Below the pieces are notes generated by a model. The model searched no databases. It was not told the origin of the DNA and was given only the letters and a program-made list of their open reading frames with translations. A program made the position numbers and the translations under genes. Below, piece by piece: positions 11,029 to 23,740 of a stretch of 64,000 nucleotides of DNA. The DNA is from Adiantum capillus-veneris. Its lineage: Eukaryota > Streptophyta > Polypodiopsida > Polypodiales > Pteridaceae. How positions within the stretch are numbered: the first letter of the stretch is position 1; each line of letters starts with the position of its first letter. Where the stretch lies: assembly GCA_014529385.2 (NCBI GenBank), contig CM043958.1, forward strand, positions 87,460,525-87,524,524. Reading direction: 5' to 3'.

Positions 11029-13251
11029 ATGACTGGCGTGTTCACTCTCTTTATAAGTTTTGAAAGTTGGACAATGATTTGTGGTTAAGCATTAAAGGCA
11101 GAGGGATTTGGAAAAGTTACCATTCGGCAAGAATTCATCTGTCTCATCGAAGTTTTGGTATACTATTAGGATGGGGTGAGTCAACCAATTTGCAGAGTAA
11201 GATACAGGAAAACCCGTCTTCTAGGCTTGTAAAATAATGCTGAGAAGTCAAATTAGGAACCTCTTTGATTTGGTGTTTTGACACGTCAGTGAAGATTCCA
11301 CATCAAGAACTTGTCATTATGTCTAGCAAGCAGAGCATGGTGGTCTTCTATTCCCTGTACAGTGCTGGTCAAATTCGTGGGTGGATTTTGTTTCCAAAGC
11401 TGATGTTCTTGTCTTTTGGGTGTTCACTTTGAATTGAATAACTTGCACGTCTTGCTATGGGTGAATTAGGGCGTGCACTTGATCAGTCATATGTGCATGC
11501 GCATCTAAAATCACACATGGTCTTGGTGTAGCCACCACTTTTGCACTAGGTATCGCGGCCTGTAGTATTAAGCGGACACCCATCCAAAAGTATTCTTGCG
11601 GTCTTGGCAGGTTTTCTATGTACCCATTTCCTTGGTTTAAGATCCTACATGCCCACGATTGCCATCTCTACAGACGACAAAGGGTATGAGATGGGCAGTG
11701 CCAATATTTTGGACAGACTGGTGCGTTTTCACCAGAAGGAAAAACTGTGACTCGATGTCCCCATGCACGAAATTTAGTTTCTATTTCTTCTTTGAAGGAG
11801 AAGCATTTTATGAAGTCGCTCATGAAGCGGGTAAACGGGTATGAAATCTAGACATTTTACATACACCTTTAGTCGATTTCTCCTTGTTTTATTTTCTATG
11901 CATGCTTGTTTTGATATCTGAAAAAAGGTTTTAGCTCAGCAAGTAGAGTTGCTTGTGATGCTAGCATGCAAGCAACTTTCAAACTTTAGCTTCCTAGCAG
12001 CTAGTATACGTCTCTGAATTGTTCTGCACAAAATAGAATCCTCTTAGACAAACTCTGCTTTCATTTTTTAATAAAAGTGCATTTTTACTTAAGTTGAAAA
12101 GAGTGTTTGCTTGAGTTGACGAATGATTTGTTCCAAGAATTATGCTTTCAAGATTAAAATGTTTTTTTGAAGACAACAAATGCTTCCATAGTGTACAATA
12201 ACATTTTCCAAGTCAGTAATCTACTAAGTAGATATTTAAAGAAGGAAGGTGCCTTCTCCGCCAATAAAAAGTGCCTTCCTTGACATCGAAAGCGCCTTTC
12301 TAAATATACAGAGGGCTCTTGAATGATGAGAGGTATTGTTGTTATGAGAAATGCTTTGCAAACATAGAACGGTACTTTGTACTGTGCCCTTTAAATACAA
12401 AAAGTTCTAAAGTTGTTCACCGTTATTTGGTTAAAAGATTATCTTAAGCTTGGTTGTCATAAAATTCTGTTAATAATGTACAAGAAGAGTTTCTTTTAAA
12501 ACAAAATCTTCTCTTTTGAGCAAGCAATTAACAAGGTGGAATGATCACTGCAAAATCATTTTGAGTATTGAAGGTGTGCTTGGCAACGAACCAATTTTAG
12601 AAAAGTTGGTAAAATTGAAGAGGAGCTTCATGCAAGGGTAGCATATAGAGCTTAATGAAAAGAAGCCACTCTTCAAGAAGGTGGACAAGATGTGCCACAT
12701 TTTCTCCTTGCCCAATCTTTGCTCAAAAGTATTTACATTTTTCTATGCTGAAAGGCAACAAATACTAGGGTCTTTGATCTTGTTGGTAATTGTATTGCTC
12801 AAGGTTAGTATTTTTAAGGGCAATACTCCATTATTTTCAACATGTGCTATTCGGATATTTGCTATATGTTGAGCAACTTTGAAGCCTTTGCCATGCTTGC
12901 ATTTTTTGGGTACTAGCGTCAACACCATTGACCTAGAACAAACATGTTGAGCTTTCAAAGAAAATTTTATTGGCTCTCTCTTTTCCAACAATGTCCTTTG
13001 CATATTTTTTATGCATCCTTCAATTATATTCCATTAGGTTTCACATCATTCAGCTTGGGATGGCAAGAGGAATATAACCCATTAGGAAAAATATGAACCC
13101 TCCAGGGGCCCTTTGGGATTAAAGTCAGCCAATAGGAAGAGGGTGGTGGACACACTCTATACCTTCAAAAAAGTAGGGGGACAAGGTAGCTTTACACCTT
13201 TTAATTGTCTCTTACTTAGTGAGAAGATAAGAGAGGTGGCTAAGGGAAAGA
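11029..13251. other. 3' UTR of the helicase and non-coding sequence
   Basis: The first few hundred bases should be the 3' UTR; no clear AATAAA signal was seen. The rest is AT-rich, with only short random frames. I see no recognisable gene or element. Confidence 0.5.
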
Positions 13252-13274
13252 GGGGGGGGGGGGGGGGGGGGGGG
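13252..13274 (+). repeat. Poly-G tract (23 bases)
   Basis: An uninterrupted G run after GGGAAAGA. Length is uncertain, as for any long homopolymer in an assembly. Confidence 0.9.
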
Positions 13275-15210
13275 ACCACTTTGACATTTTTTTCCACTTT
13301 TTGGTCCGGATTTAAAAATACACTAAAAATTTCAAATTTTCAAAAAATTTTCAATTTTCAAAAAATTTCTAATTTTCAAAAAAATTCAAATTTCAAGTTT
13401 TCCCTCCTTAAAAGGTCTCCAAATTTATTTCATGGTCAAAAAAGTATTTTTGATCTTCAAAAGTTAAAAACGTGCACTAAAAAATCCAAAAAATTGATTT
13501 TTTTAAAAAACAAATCAAAACATCATTTTCACCCTTCAAAGTCTTTCAAAACCTATTCTATAGCTAAAAAGTGTTTTTCTCTCTCTACAAACCCTTTTCC
13601 AAGCTCTCCATTGCTGCAACAACCACATGCACCCCCTATAGTCCATCATTATCTCTCTGCTAGCTTTCTCCCACCTCCATTGTAGCACCAAGCAAGCTCC
13701 TCCCCCATCTCTTTCTCTTGCCCACCACATAGTTTCGCATCAAGCTAGCTCCTCTCCCTTCTCTCATCTCCATTACAACATGAAACAAGATTCTACTCCT
13801 TCTACTTTCATTCACTCATACTACATGGAAACCTCTACTTCCGAAGGTGGCAAAAGTATGAGCTCACATGAGTTGCATACCACAACAATAGGAGGTGTGA
13901 ATATCGTGTGGGCATTGCAAGGGTTCATCTCCAACATAAAGATAGAATGGTAAGAAAACTACACTTGTAGTTTACATTCAGAGCTTAACATCATCTCCAT
14001 CTTTAAGTTTATCATGCTGGAGAGAATTAACCTCTTTATAGATTTCAGTGTTTAGGCTTCACACCTCATAACACTGGATGGTGCTATTTTGTCGATGACT
14101 TTGGTGCGCCATCTATAGTTGTGTAGCATGTGATTTGAGTCTCACAATGTAAGTAAGTTGTGTTATCTATGGAGAGTCGTCAAAGATTTTTCTTGTAATT
14201 TATTCTTCGTATAATTGTCATTAGATAATTAGAATGATATCATTTTGTACTTTATAACTTTGTGCTCACATAATCTTTTGTTTACTTACAGATTCAACTT
14301 GTTTTAAGAGAACATGAGCAAGCAACCATGTGCAGAGATGGAAATCACTCTGTTTTTGTTCCTTGAGGAACCTTTCACTACCATGTTAAAAGATTTTGAT
14401 AAGAATAGTAGGTGTTTTTTAGAATCTTGAACCAATAGGGACTCTCTAGGAGCTCTCATAGAAGCCATCCATATAGTACTACTATCTTCCCTAGTGTCAT
14501 AGACACATAAATACTCAAGTGTATATGAATCTCTAGATGAGGAAGACAAATACTTGTAAGATAAGCCTAACAGCAACAACATTGTCTCCATTTGTAATTA
14601 TTTTTCATGAAGCTGGATTTCTCTATAAATGCAATATAAATATGTTTTTTTGTTAAATGGTGTCGCATTGAGTGAGTATTTAATTTAGATTACTGAAGTT
14701 TCATACAGATCTGAGAAATATTGTTTACTTTTATGGATATTTTGATTTGCCCGTACGATGATTCAAGTCGCAAGTCTTAATCACTCCACCTTGAAGAAAT
14801 TCAAGCAATATTTTGATTTTAGTTTAATCATTAATGGTTATTCTTATTAAAGTGGATCATAAACTTTGTCAAGATGTCCTCATTTGGGGATGTTGAATAT
14901 ATATCATTAGCAATGTTTCACAAGAACACTAGGTGGACACAAGGAAGTAAAAATTGGCTCCTTGTTTGGTCGATTTCTAGTGTTTAATGTTTAGTGCACA
15001 GGATTTGTGAGGCCGTTGACATGGGGAGTTCACTAAAGTATATGTAGCATAGCACATGTGTTCAACAGAAGGGATTTTATATTCTTGTAAAGTTGCAGAA
15101 ACATGTGTAGATAAGGCCTATAAGGGGTACTTTTAATCCATTCTAGTGAACGCACGTGATATAGGAAAATTTTACATAGTGAATGCTCCGGACCTTTGAA
15201 CACAAAGAAA

Positions 15211-15211
<1 letters not shown>
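13275..15211. other. Non-coding, AT-rich
   Basis: At 13320-13395 there is a short degenerate tandem repeat of TTTTCAAAAAATT-like units. No coding sequence is supported elsewhere in the stretch. Confidence 0.5.

Positions 15212-15255
<44 letters not shown>
15212..15255 (+). repeat. Poly-G tract (44 bases)
   Basis: Uninterrupted G run between AAAGAAAC and AGCTC. Confidence 0.9.
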
Positions 15256-15256
<1 letters not shown>

Positions 15257-15371
15257 GCTCTAATTACATCTAAGTGAAAAGAAGTGAAATTTGTACTTTC
15301 ATGTTGCATAAAGATTTGCTTTCACTTAATCTAAAAAAAAATTGGTATCATGGGGTGCAGACAAGGCCATA

Positions 15372-15472
15372 TAATGCAAAAAAAGGGGTGGCCACAAGGG
15401 CGCGTAGTGAGCCATCCAAAACTGCTGGATGGGCCATATGTGGGCCCTTGTGGCCACCCTTTTTTTGCATAA
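15372..15472. repeat. Inverted-repeat hairpin 1
   Basis: Left arm ATGCAAAAAAAGGGGTGGCC pairs with right arm GGCCACCCTTTTTTTGCAT. Inner arms (GGGCGCG...GAGCCATCCA against TGGATGGGCC...GGGCCC) continue to a tiny loop around AAACTGC. Confidence 0.88.
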
Positions 15473-15715
15473 TTAGGCTATTGCTGCACTCCAGAACCCT
15501 GGAAAAGATGAGATGAACCTAAAATTGAACTTTTCAAGCACATTATGCCTTCCTTCAACTCAGCTTACTAGTTTCTTGCACCAAAAGGGCAAATCACATT
15601 GGACAGTATAAAAATCACATTGGACAGTATAAAAATCTAGTCTCATGTTGCATAAACATCTGGTTTCATCAAATATTAACATTCTTGCTATTATAAGAGG
15701 CAGACAAGGCCATAT

Positions 15716-15815
15716 AATGCAAAAAAAGGGTGGCCAGAAGGGCGCACAGGTGAGCCATCCAAAACTGTTGGATGGGCCATCTGCGCGCCCTTGTGGCCAC
15801 CTTTTCTTTGCATAA
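15716..15815. repeat. Inverted-repeat hairpin 2
   Basis: Same structure as hairpin 1: ATGCAAAAAAAGGGTGGCC pairs with GGCCACCTTTTCTTTGCAT, around a loop in CCAAAACTGTTGG. There are a few mismatches. Confidence 0.88.
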
Positions 15816-15983
15816 TTAGGCTATTGTTGCACTCCAGGACCTTGGAAAAGGTGTGATGAATGTAAAATTTAACTTTTCAAGCACATTATGCCTTCCTTCA
15901 ACTCAACTTACTAGTTCCCTGCACCAAAAGGCCAAATCACATTGGACAATATAAAAATCTAGTCTCATGCTACATAAACATCT

Positions 15984-16195
15984 GGTTTCATCAGCTATTA
16001 ACATTTTTGCTATCCTAAGGGGCAAACAAAGCTAGAAAATGCAAAAAAAAAAGGGTGGCCACAGGGACGCACAGATGAGCCATCCAAAACTGCTGGATGG
16101 GCCATCTGCGCGTCCTTGTGGCCACCCTTTTTTTTGCATTTTCTAGATTTGTTTGCCCCTTAGGATGACAAAAATGTTAATATTTGATTTAAATT
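15984..16195. repeat. Extended near-perfect palindrome (hairpin 3), about 210 bp
   Basis: Arms of about 100 bases meet near 16089. Outer arm landmarks: TATTAACATTTTTG and CCTAAGGGGCAAACAAA on the left match the reverse complements of CAAAAATGTTAATA and TTTGTTTGCCCCTTAGG on the right. Inner arms include AGGGTGGCCAC and GTGGCCACCC. The loop is only a few bases. In hairpins 1 and 2 the similarity of the arms ends about 50 bases out. Confidence 0.9.
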
Positions 16196-17965
16196 TAACT
16201 CTTCATGGCCAAAACCACTTAACTTAAAACACATGGATAAACTGAAAAGCCAAATCACTATGGAGACAGTAGACACAACTCTTAATCATTTTGTCATTGC
16301 AAAGTCATCTGAAATGATGTGAGCCTCTACAACTTCTTGAATAGCCTCCAACGCTATTGCTTGCATTTTATACTGATTTCCATAGCTTTGAAGCACCTCC
16401 TTCACCGTGCGAGCATATTTTTGATGCATGGCCATGATTCAAGTGTTAGATTTTTTTTTTGAACTTTTCGGTTGTTTTCAACAGCTTCTAGATTTCAATC
16501 GGCTCCGAATTTGTCTGGGCTTGTCTCACACGAATTTGTTCATCTCATCGCGTTCTTCGACCATCATGTGATGAGAAAAAATCATATCTTGCTCGCATTC
16601 TCCAAAAATCAACGTGCAAGTTGACAATTTATTTAAAAATGATGTAAAACATACATTTTTTACTTTTTTCTTAATCTACGGGCTCCAACGAGCATTAAAA
16701 CCATGGAATCTGAAAATACTCAAAGAACCATTGTTTTTTATTGTGTTAAGGATTGTATTTCCTACATACAAAACTTTCCCAAAATCTCGCCCTAACACCT
16801 TCAAAAGTGGCTTCCAAGGAGTGTACTCGGTCAAAATTTGAAACTGAAGAAAAACAACCAGAATGAACTCCTAGACTGTGTATAAACTTTAGAATAACCA
16901 AAATTTCCTTCAAAAAAAAGTTATGCTAAAAATTTGAAAATAACCCTCCATTGGACTCCCCACAACGATAGAAGTCACAGGGTTCAAGGAAAGGTATGGT
17001 GTCACAAGTGCATGGTGAGAATCTCATCGAGGTTTATTCCGTCAAGATCTCTTGTACTTTATCATGTCTTCTCATGTACAATCTTACAAAAAAAAAATGA
17101 CACTTTAAATGATTACAAATCTTATTTAACTTATCAAACAATCTAAAATATGGTAGACCAAGAGTGCTCTTACACATCAACAAACAAAAAAGTCCAAACT
17201 TCTTCTCATTAACTTTGATAAACATACATTCGTGAACAACTTCCAAGGGGTAGTGCAGTCATAGTTCTTATATCCATTCCATGACATGGTATACTCATGG
17301 GGTGACCTATCATATAAAAATATCTCTGGTGGGGGTGTCCTCATGTTAGGAAAGGGTGTGCTGATGATGAAAAGTTGTTGTATTGTCCTACTAGGGATCT
17401 CTCCATGTTAGCATAATGATTTTTGGTGTAGTGGGAGCCACATTGCTTGAGGAGAGCTTTGTGCCACGGTAAAAGCTTCATGTTATGCTAGTTCCTTGAG
17501 CCATTCTTGCATTAGGATGAGATTACCCACTTCTAATAAGGATGGATTTGAAGCACCTACCTGCAAGATGTAACACAGAAGGCTGTTTTAGAGGAAAAGT
17601 GGTGACACTTGACCTCTCTAACCTGCACCCACTGTTTCTTGTAATGCCACTGTTTTGAGCTGAAGAGCTTGACATTCGTGCATCCACGAATGCAAAGAAG
17701 CACCTGCACCCATACACAACCAATTGCAATAGTCTTGCAAGCCTACTTCTCCCCTCCCAAGATATTGAAGAACCATACACATTCGTCTCACCGACAGCAT
17801 GACGATCTTGGGATGACCTCTGCTCACCCTCACGTGCGGCCTTCGGTGCAAACACCGTGGACAAGCAATATGTACACTTTTGTTGTGCGGAGTACATGGT
17901 GGTGGAGGCATACGATTTGTGATGTCCGTGAGCACCATGGCAGCTGTTGCGTGAGGAAGCAAAGA
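16196..17965. other. Non-coding sequence
   Basis: Only short unrelated open frames on both strands. No recognisable domain or element termini. Confidence 0.45.
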
Positions 17966-18123
17966 ATGAAAAGAAAGAGGGGGGAGGGAGAGGGAGGAAC
18001 ATGGGAGGAGAGAAGGGGGCATGCAGAGGGGGGAGAGGGAGAGAGAGGGGAGGAGGAGGAGAGAAGGGGGTAGGGAGGGAGAGAGGAGGAAAGAGGAGGA
18101 GAGAACAAAGGTTTTTTTTTTTT
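17966..18123 (+). repeat. Purine-rich GA/GGA low-complexity tract
   Basis: Degenerate GAGGGGGGAGGGAGAGGGAGG-like sequence, ending in a T run of 12. Open frames over it on both strands are Glu/Gly/Arg or Pro/Ser/Leu artefacts of composition. Confidence 0.8.
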
Positions 18124-19000
18124 GAAAAAGTGGACTTTTAGTGTTTGTAGGTTTAAAAAAATGTCAAAAAATGATTTTTTGATGTGTATATATGTTGGGA
18201 GGGAGTTTTAAGTCAAAAATAAGTAAAAATAACTTTTTTGAAAAAAAGTCAAATTTTGGCTCTTAGTGACCCACGTTTTTGCTGATGTGGCCACACCCCT
18301 TTACTCCCTTCACTTTCCAAAAGCTAGAGAGAGAAAGTGACCTCTTAGGTCCACATCCTACATGTGTCTTAAAAAAAGGCTAGAAAAGTCTACTCAAAAC
18401 TAGCTTCTTGAATGCCCTTGTCCCCTTAATCCTACACAACATTAGCCTTAATCCCTAAAAATTAGAAATCCTTACAAGGCCCATGCAAAGTCCATATTTC
18501 TCCTAATGCAAGATTGAATTCTACATTCCTATGCCAATGCTCGTTGTCAAAATTTTGTTGCCAATGAATTTTGGAATGAAATTCAACTATGTATGAACTC
18601 CCACTTGGAGCATGTACCCGTGCATATCCATTACGAGTCATGCACTAGCGTCACGAGGATCCCAACGAGTGTTGGACAAGTTTCACCTCTTGCAGATTGA
18701 GATCATCATGTATGCAAGCCCTAGATGCAAAGGTCACTTCTACATGAGGAATTCTTATACACTCACTTTCAACAGTACAAACTCATGTTGTTTTATTCTT
18801 ATATATATATGCTATGAATGCTCAAGGAAATAAGGATTAGTACTTCCTAATCCAATAATCAAAAGCCCCCTAGTATATTAAAATTAGTGTAAATAGTTCT
18901 TAATGTATGTGTGGTTGAATGTGCATTCTCATCGACTACAATGCCACATACAAGTGAAGAGGTGTATGTAGGTAATTTGCATCATCATATGAATTCTTTG
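18124..19000. other. Non-coding sequence
   Basis: Nothing recognised on either strand. Confidence 0.45.
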
Positions 19001-19190
19001 ATTAATCTCCCTTATGGGGGATTCTCCCTATTTTCTCTACACATTCTTGCATAATGAAATTGGATGATTATTGATTCTTAACATACATTCTTTGACTAAT
19101 CTACCCTTATGGGGGATTCTCCCTATTTTCTCTACACATTCTTGCATAATGAAATTGGATGATTATTGATTCTTAGCATACATTCCGTGT
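19001..19190 (+). repeat. Tandem duplication, unit about 95-100 bp
   Basis: The segment GGGGGATTCTCCCTATTTTC through TGGATGATTATTGATTCTTA occurs twice in a row with very few differences. Confidence 0.9.
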
Positions 19191-19366
19191 TACTTTGATT
19201 TGGTGCCACTATTCATATTTTCTTTCATTATTGCATTGTTGTGCTATTTAGTGCTCATTTTGATGAATCAAAGACGTGTGTGGATAATCGAGAGTTTTAA
19301 CTTTCATATGCCCCTTCAATCATCCATTGTGGAGTTAGATAAAGCTCCCATCTAGTCTCTACTAAT

Positions 19367-19500
19367 CTGTTAAGAATATAGAGTCTTAATTGTATGTTTG
19401 CTCCCTCAACAAGAAAACCACTTCTCTCTATTTTGTTAAGAATAGAGAATTTTAATTGTATGTTTGCTCACTCAGCAAGTAATCTTCTTCTCTCACTTGG
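19367..19500 (+). repeat. Tandem duplication, unit about 66 bp
   Basis: TGTTAAGAAT...TTAATTGTATGTTTGCT...CTTCTCTC occurs twice, diverged at several positions. Confidence 0.8.
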
Positions 19501-19927
19501 TTAGGGGGTGTACCCTACCTGGGGCTGGGGGGGGGGCATTTTGATGGTCAAATCTACCTATTTTCATTTTTGGGCATGCCTGGGGACCTTTGTGCACGGG
19601 CCAACCAATTTGAACTTACAGTTACTTGTTGAACACAAAGTTTTCATTCTAATTTTGGTTCCTACATTGCAGACCAAACAATTTGGCAATCTAGAATCTA
19701 AGGGGCACTTCTCATGGTGCTTCCAAGTACCACTATTTTAACCGGCCCTTCCCACATTAGTAGTTAGTGTTAAGACTTAGCACTAGCGTTGGGTTAGGTC
19801 CCCTCAATAGACAAAAAATCTCATTTCAAATATGAACTTGGAGTTGCTTTTCAGAGCATTGCTCACTTCTGTTTCCCACAACAATGGGCAACATTGGGTA
19901 CATGTGTATATACACACAGACACACGG
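19501..19927. other. Non-coding sequence
   Basis: A short G run (GGGGGGGG) near 19530. Nothing else recognised. Confidence 0.4.
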
Positions 19928-20222
19928 TCATACATATATTTAACATTCGTGTATCACCCATGCAGAAATGGCATGCACACACAAAAACATAGGAAAACAT
20001 AATTCTATATATACATTTGTATCATTTGATATGAAGCATTCTAAATTCTATTGTTTTGGACAAAAGATTGTCTTAGGCATATGACCATACATATATTTAA
20101 CATTCCTGTAACAACCATGCAAAAAATTGGCTTGCACACACAAAAACGCAGGTAAAGGTAAATTTATACATACATTTGTATCATTTGACATGAAGCATTC
20201 TAAACTCTATTGTTTTGGAAAA
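19928..20222 (+). repeat. Tandem duplication, unit about 155 bp
   Basis: CATACATATATTTAACATTC...GAAGCATTCTAAA(T/C)TCTATTG occurs at about 19928 and again at about 20084, with moderate divergence. Confidence 0.85.
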
Positions 20223-21190
20223 AAGAATTTTTGAGTGTTGTGGGTTTTGAGAGGCAAATATGTCTAGCTTTCTTACTATTGCAATACGTTTTTGTGGGTC
20301 ATATGACAAAAAAGGATGCAATGCAAAGAATTTTTACAAAAATATTGGAACCTCAACATGCATCAGCAAAGAGTCATTGCCTCTTGATGGCTTATCGTAC
20401 ATTAAGTAAGTTTTATACCCAACACTTTAGATCACAAAAGATATGTAATGCTCAAGATATTAGTTAGTCTAGGTGATTTTGAGTTTGACATGGATAGCAA
20501 CTGAAAGGCTTAGTGACACTTGTTATGAACGTACATACTCAAAGCTAACCAATGAATCGTTTTGTTTGCATGGATAAATTTGAAAGTTCTATCCTTTCTT
20601 AAATGTGTTTAGGGTAACTACTGTTTGACATTAAAAATAAAGACCAACAACATCTACTTTTGTAGTTTTAAGTTCTTGATATATAGGAAAACTAGAATGC
20701 ACCTCCATTCTTACTTTGCAGTAAAAAGTTTTGAATTACAAAAGAAGTGTAATTTGAGTCGGGCGTCTTTTGACCATGTAAACGTGTTCTTTTGTGTATA
20801 AAGTAATATAATTATTCCAAAACACACACATATAGACACAAGGGTAAATTAAGTTTCTTGAGTTTGCTGGAACAATGACTTCTGTTATTGAGGGATGTCT
20901 ATGCCTACTGTCAATAAATTCTCTGAGGAGGTAGGTAGGTGTTATAGCTGGTGTGGAATCTGTTTGTGGTGGATTTCTACACACAATCACTATTTTCTTT
21001 TGACATGAATCATTTTAGATGTAAAAGTAAAAACTTGGGTAAAGTGGGAATATTTGCATTTGAGGTTATGGAGTCAAAGACAAAGAAAATGAAACACACT
21101 CGACAAAACACAGAGCCACTACCTGCCACAACAAAGTGGGTGATTATTGTGAGGACGAGGAAGGAAACACAACCTTGCCTATGGAATACC
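20223..21190. other. Non-coding or decayed sequence
   Basis: No recognisable domain. The last 200 bases may be the upstream part of the retroelement remnant that follows. Confidence 0.4.
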
Positions 21191-21194
21191 AAGG

Positions 21195-21660
21195 CTTCAA
21201 AATTTTTGCTATCATTGATAGTGCAGCGGGTGTAGCCATTGCAACAAATAACACTTGGAAAAATTGGGAAAAGCTAGCTCTCCTTAAGACACACATGAAA
21301 TTGCATAGTTAGCAGACGATTACATTAAAAAAAAATATGGGGATGTTAGAATAGATATTAGTCACATCCTATTGGATTGAGTATGAACACATGTTTGCAA
21401 TAGTAGATTTTGGCCAAGACAAGATTTTAATGTCATTTTGGGTCGTCCATTCACAAAACTTAAAATGCTTCAAGATTGGATTTATGACTATATCTACTTA
21501 CATCATAGGAAATAAATACAAGAGTAAGTATGAAGGATGGCATATATAGAAATGTTAATCAAACACATGTTGCGGAGTTTGAATCCACCCAGTGGCCAAA
21601 AGTTCCTGCATGGTTGTAGTCCAAAGCTCATATTTGGATGTGCGGAGCCTCAAATTGTGA
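21195..21660 (+). pseudogene. Retropepsin-like aspartic protease fragment of an LTR retroelement
   Basis: Broken plus-strand frames give KIFAIIDSAAGVAIATNNTW, where the catalytic D-S/T-G is represented by DSAAG-like sequence, then YIKKKYGDVRIDI. Further on come FNVILGRPFTKLKMLQDW and YDYIYLHH, and PKVPAWL and WMCGA near 21600-21650. The order (catalytic aspartate, flap region, ILGRPF) is that of retroviral-type proteases in plant Gypsy-like elements. Several stops and frame changes interrupt it, and no reverse transcriptase is seen next to it. Confidence 0.6.
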
Positions 21661-21862
21661 CAACCTCCTCAAAGAAGATTGTATGAAAGATATCTGCAAG
21701 ATGATGCTTACACGCTAGAACCTTTTTTGAAGACTCTCTTTGAATCTCTAGAATGGACTCAAATACTAACCACCTTGGATGTGTGTATGAACAAAGTGAC
21801 CTCAACAAAATTTTGCAATGAAAAAAGAGGATAAGGACATTATTACCTTTTGAGTAATGTGT

Positions 21863-21876
21863 CCCCCCCCCCCCCC

Positions 21877-21907
<31 letters not shown>

Positions 21908-21908
21908 A
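21863..21908 (+). repeat. Compound poly-C plus (CT)n tract
   Basis: About 25 C residues run directly into about 11 CT units. Confidence 0.92.
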
Positions 21909-22578
<670 letters not shown>

Positions 22579-22579
<1 letters not shown>

Positions 22580-23500
22580 CATTACAAACCAGGCATGGAT
22601 ACCAATATGCTAAGAACACACTCACTCTCTCCTACACATAAACACTTTGGAACTACCTAACACCCCTTGACACATTATCTTACACACAATGACACACTTC
22701 ATAGAATAACCTCATCACACAAAAAAAGAAACTCACAACATGGAAAATGTGACCCAGAGGACATACTTGTTGAAAGATTAACCTATGTTTGGTGGTTTCA
22801 TAATTCCAAGTCGACAGAAGATGCAACTACATAAAAGACAACAAATCGTACAATCTTTGCCATCCAAATATTATGTGTTTTTATATCTTTTGTGCAGTGT
22901 TACTATTATTGGTCAAACAATGGATTAATGTCAATCATCTAGAGGAGTTTTAAATTGTGTAAAAAATGGCAGTAAAGAAAAATATCTTGATGAAAATAGA
23001 CACAATCTGTAGGGGATTGACACCTGGCTACTATAAAATATATGCTTGGCTTGTTTTCAGATTACGTGCTTGGTCGATGACTCAACATTGTGAGAGGTCA
23101 AGGTGGCACCATCTAAAAAATTATGAAAGTCATGTGAACAATGACCAATGTAAAAGCCCATGGCCGAGTACCATGTTAACTTCTTGCAAAAGCATCTAAT
23201 TACCTTTAGCTTTCCATCAAAATATTACTATTTAATTTCTTTCCCTCAAACTTCTACCATCGCAAGAAACGTGAGTTGTTTTGCTTTCAATTGTCTCTGT
23301 AATAGTAGGTGTTCAATTATCGATCTTAGTCTTGCCGGGGATCCATAAATACACTAAGTGATGTTTTAATCAAACAAAGTGTGTGTAATACCACTTCACA
23401 TTAGATAGGATACACTTGTATTTAGGTTAAAAATTTAAAGGGATGGATGCAATCCTCCACATAAAGAAATGCATGGGTGCTCATTAAAACTAAAGGCATG
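22579..23500. other. Non-coding sequence
   Basis: Nothing recognised on either strand. Confidence 0.4.
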
Positions 23501-23509
23501 CTTGACTAA

Positions 23510-23740
23510 TTTTAACACACCGAATGGGATGACTATCTTAAGAAAAAAAGGAGTGGATGCAACCCTCCAAAAAAATAATTTTAGAAGCATGATCGCTCCT
23601 AACATGTTGACTACCCTTAATGCACCGAATGGGCTACCTTGCTTGACTACCCTCCTAACATGTTGACTACCCTTAATGCACCGAATGGGCTACCTTGCTT
23701 GACTACCCTTAATGCAGCGAATGGGCTGCCTTGCTAGGAT
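23510..23740 (+). repeat. Short tandem repeats around a GACTACCCTTAATGCACCGA unit
   Basis: TTGACTACCCTTAATGCACC with AATGGGCTACCTTGC recurs near 23608, 23663 and 23698 (the last with GCAGCGAATGGGCTGCC). A more diverged CACCGAATGGGATGACTA unit is near 23519. Confidence 0.85.

Larger units (their letters stand above)
15290..16195 (+). repeat. Three tandem units of about 325-345 bp, each with a hairpin
   Basis: Shared landmarks recur: TCTCATG-type sequence with GCATAAA, then (G/C)AGACAAGGCC, then a hairpin, then TTTTCAAGCACATTATGCCT and CAAATCACATTGGACA. Units start near 15295, 15637 and 15959. The third unit departs from the others after its hairpin. Confidence 0.85.

Noticed and set aside
15290-16195. 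CRISPR-like repeat array
   Set aside because: Three units of over 300 bp with hairpins in a plant genome. No short spaced repeats and no cas genes.
17523-18022. Overlapping 130-160-residue minus-strand frames
   Set aside because: Two overlapping frames with no motif, partly over a purine-rich tract. Likely chance.
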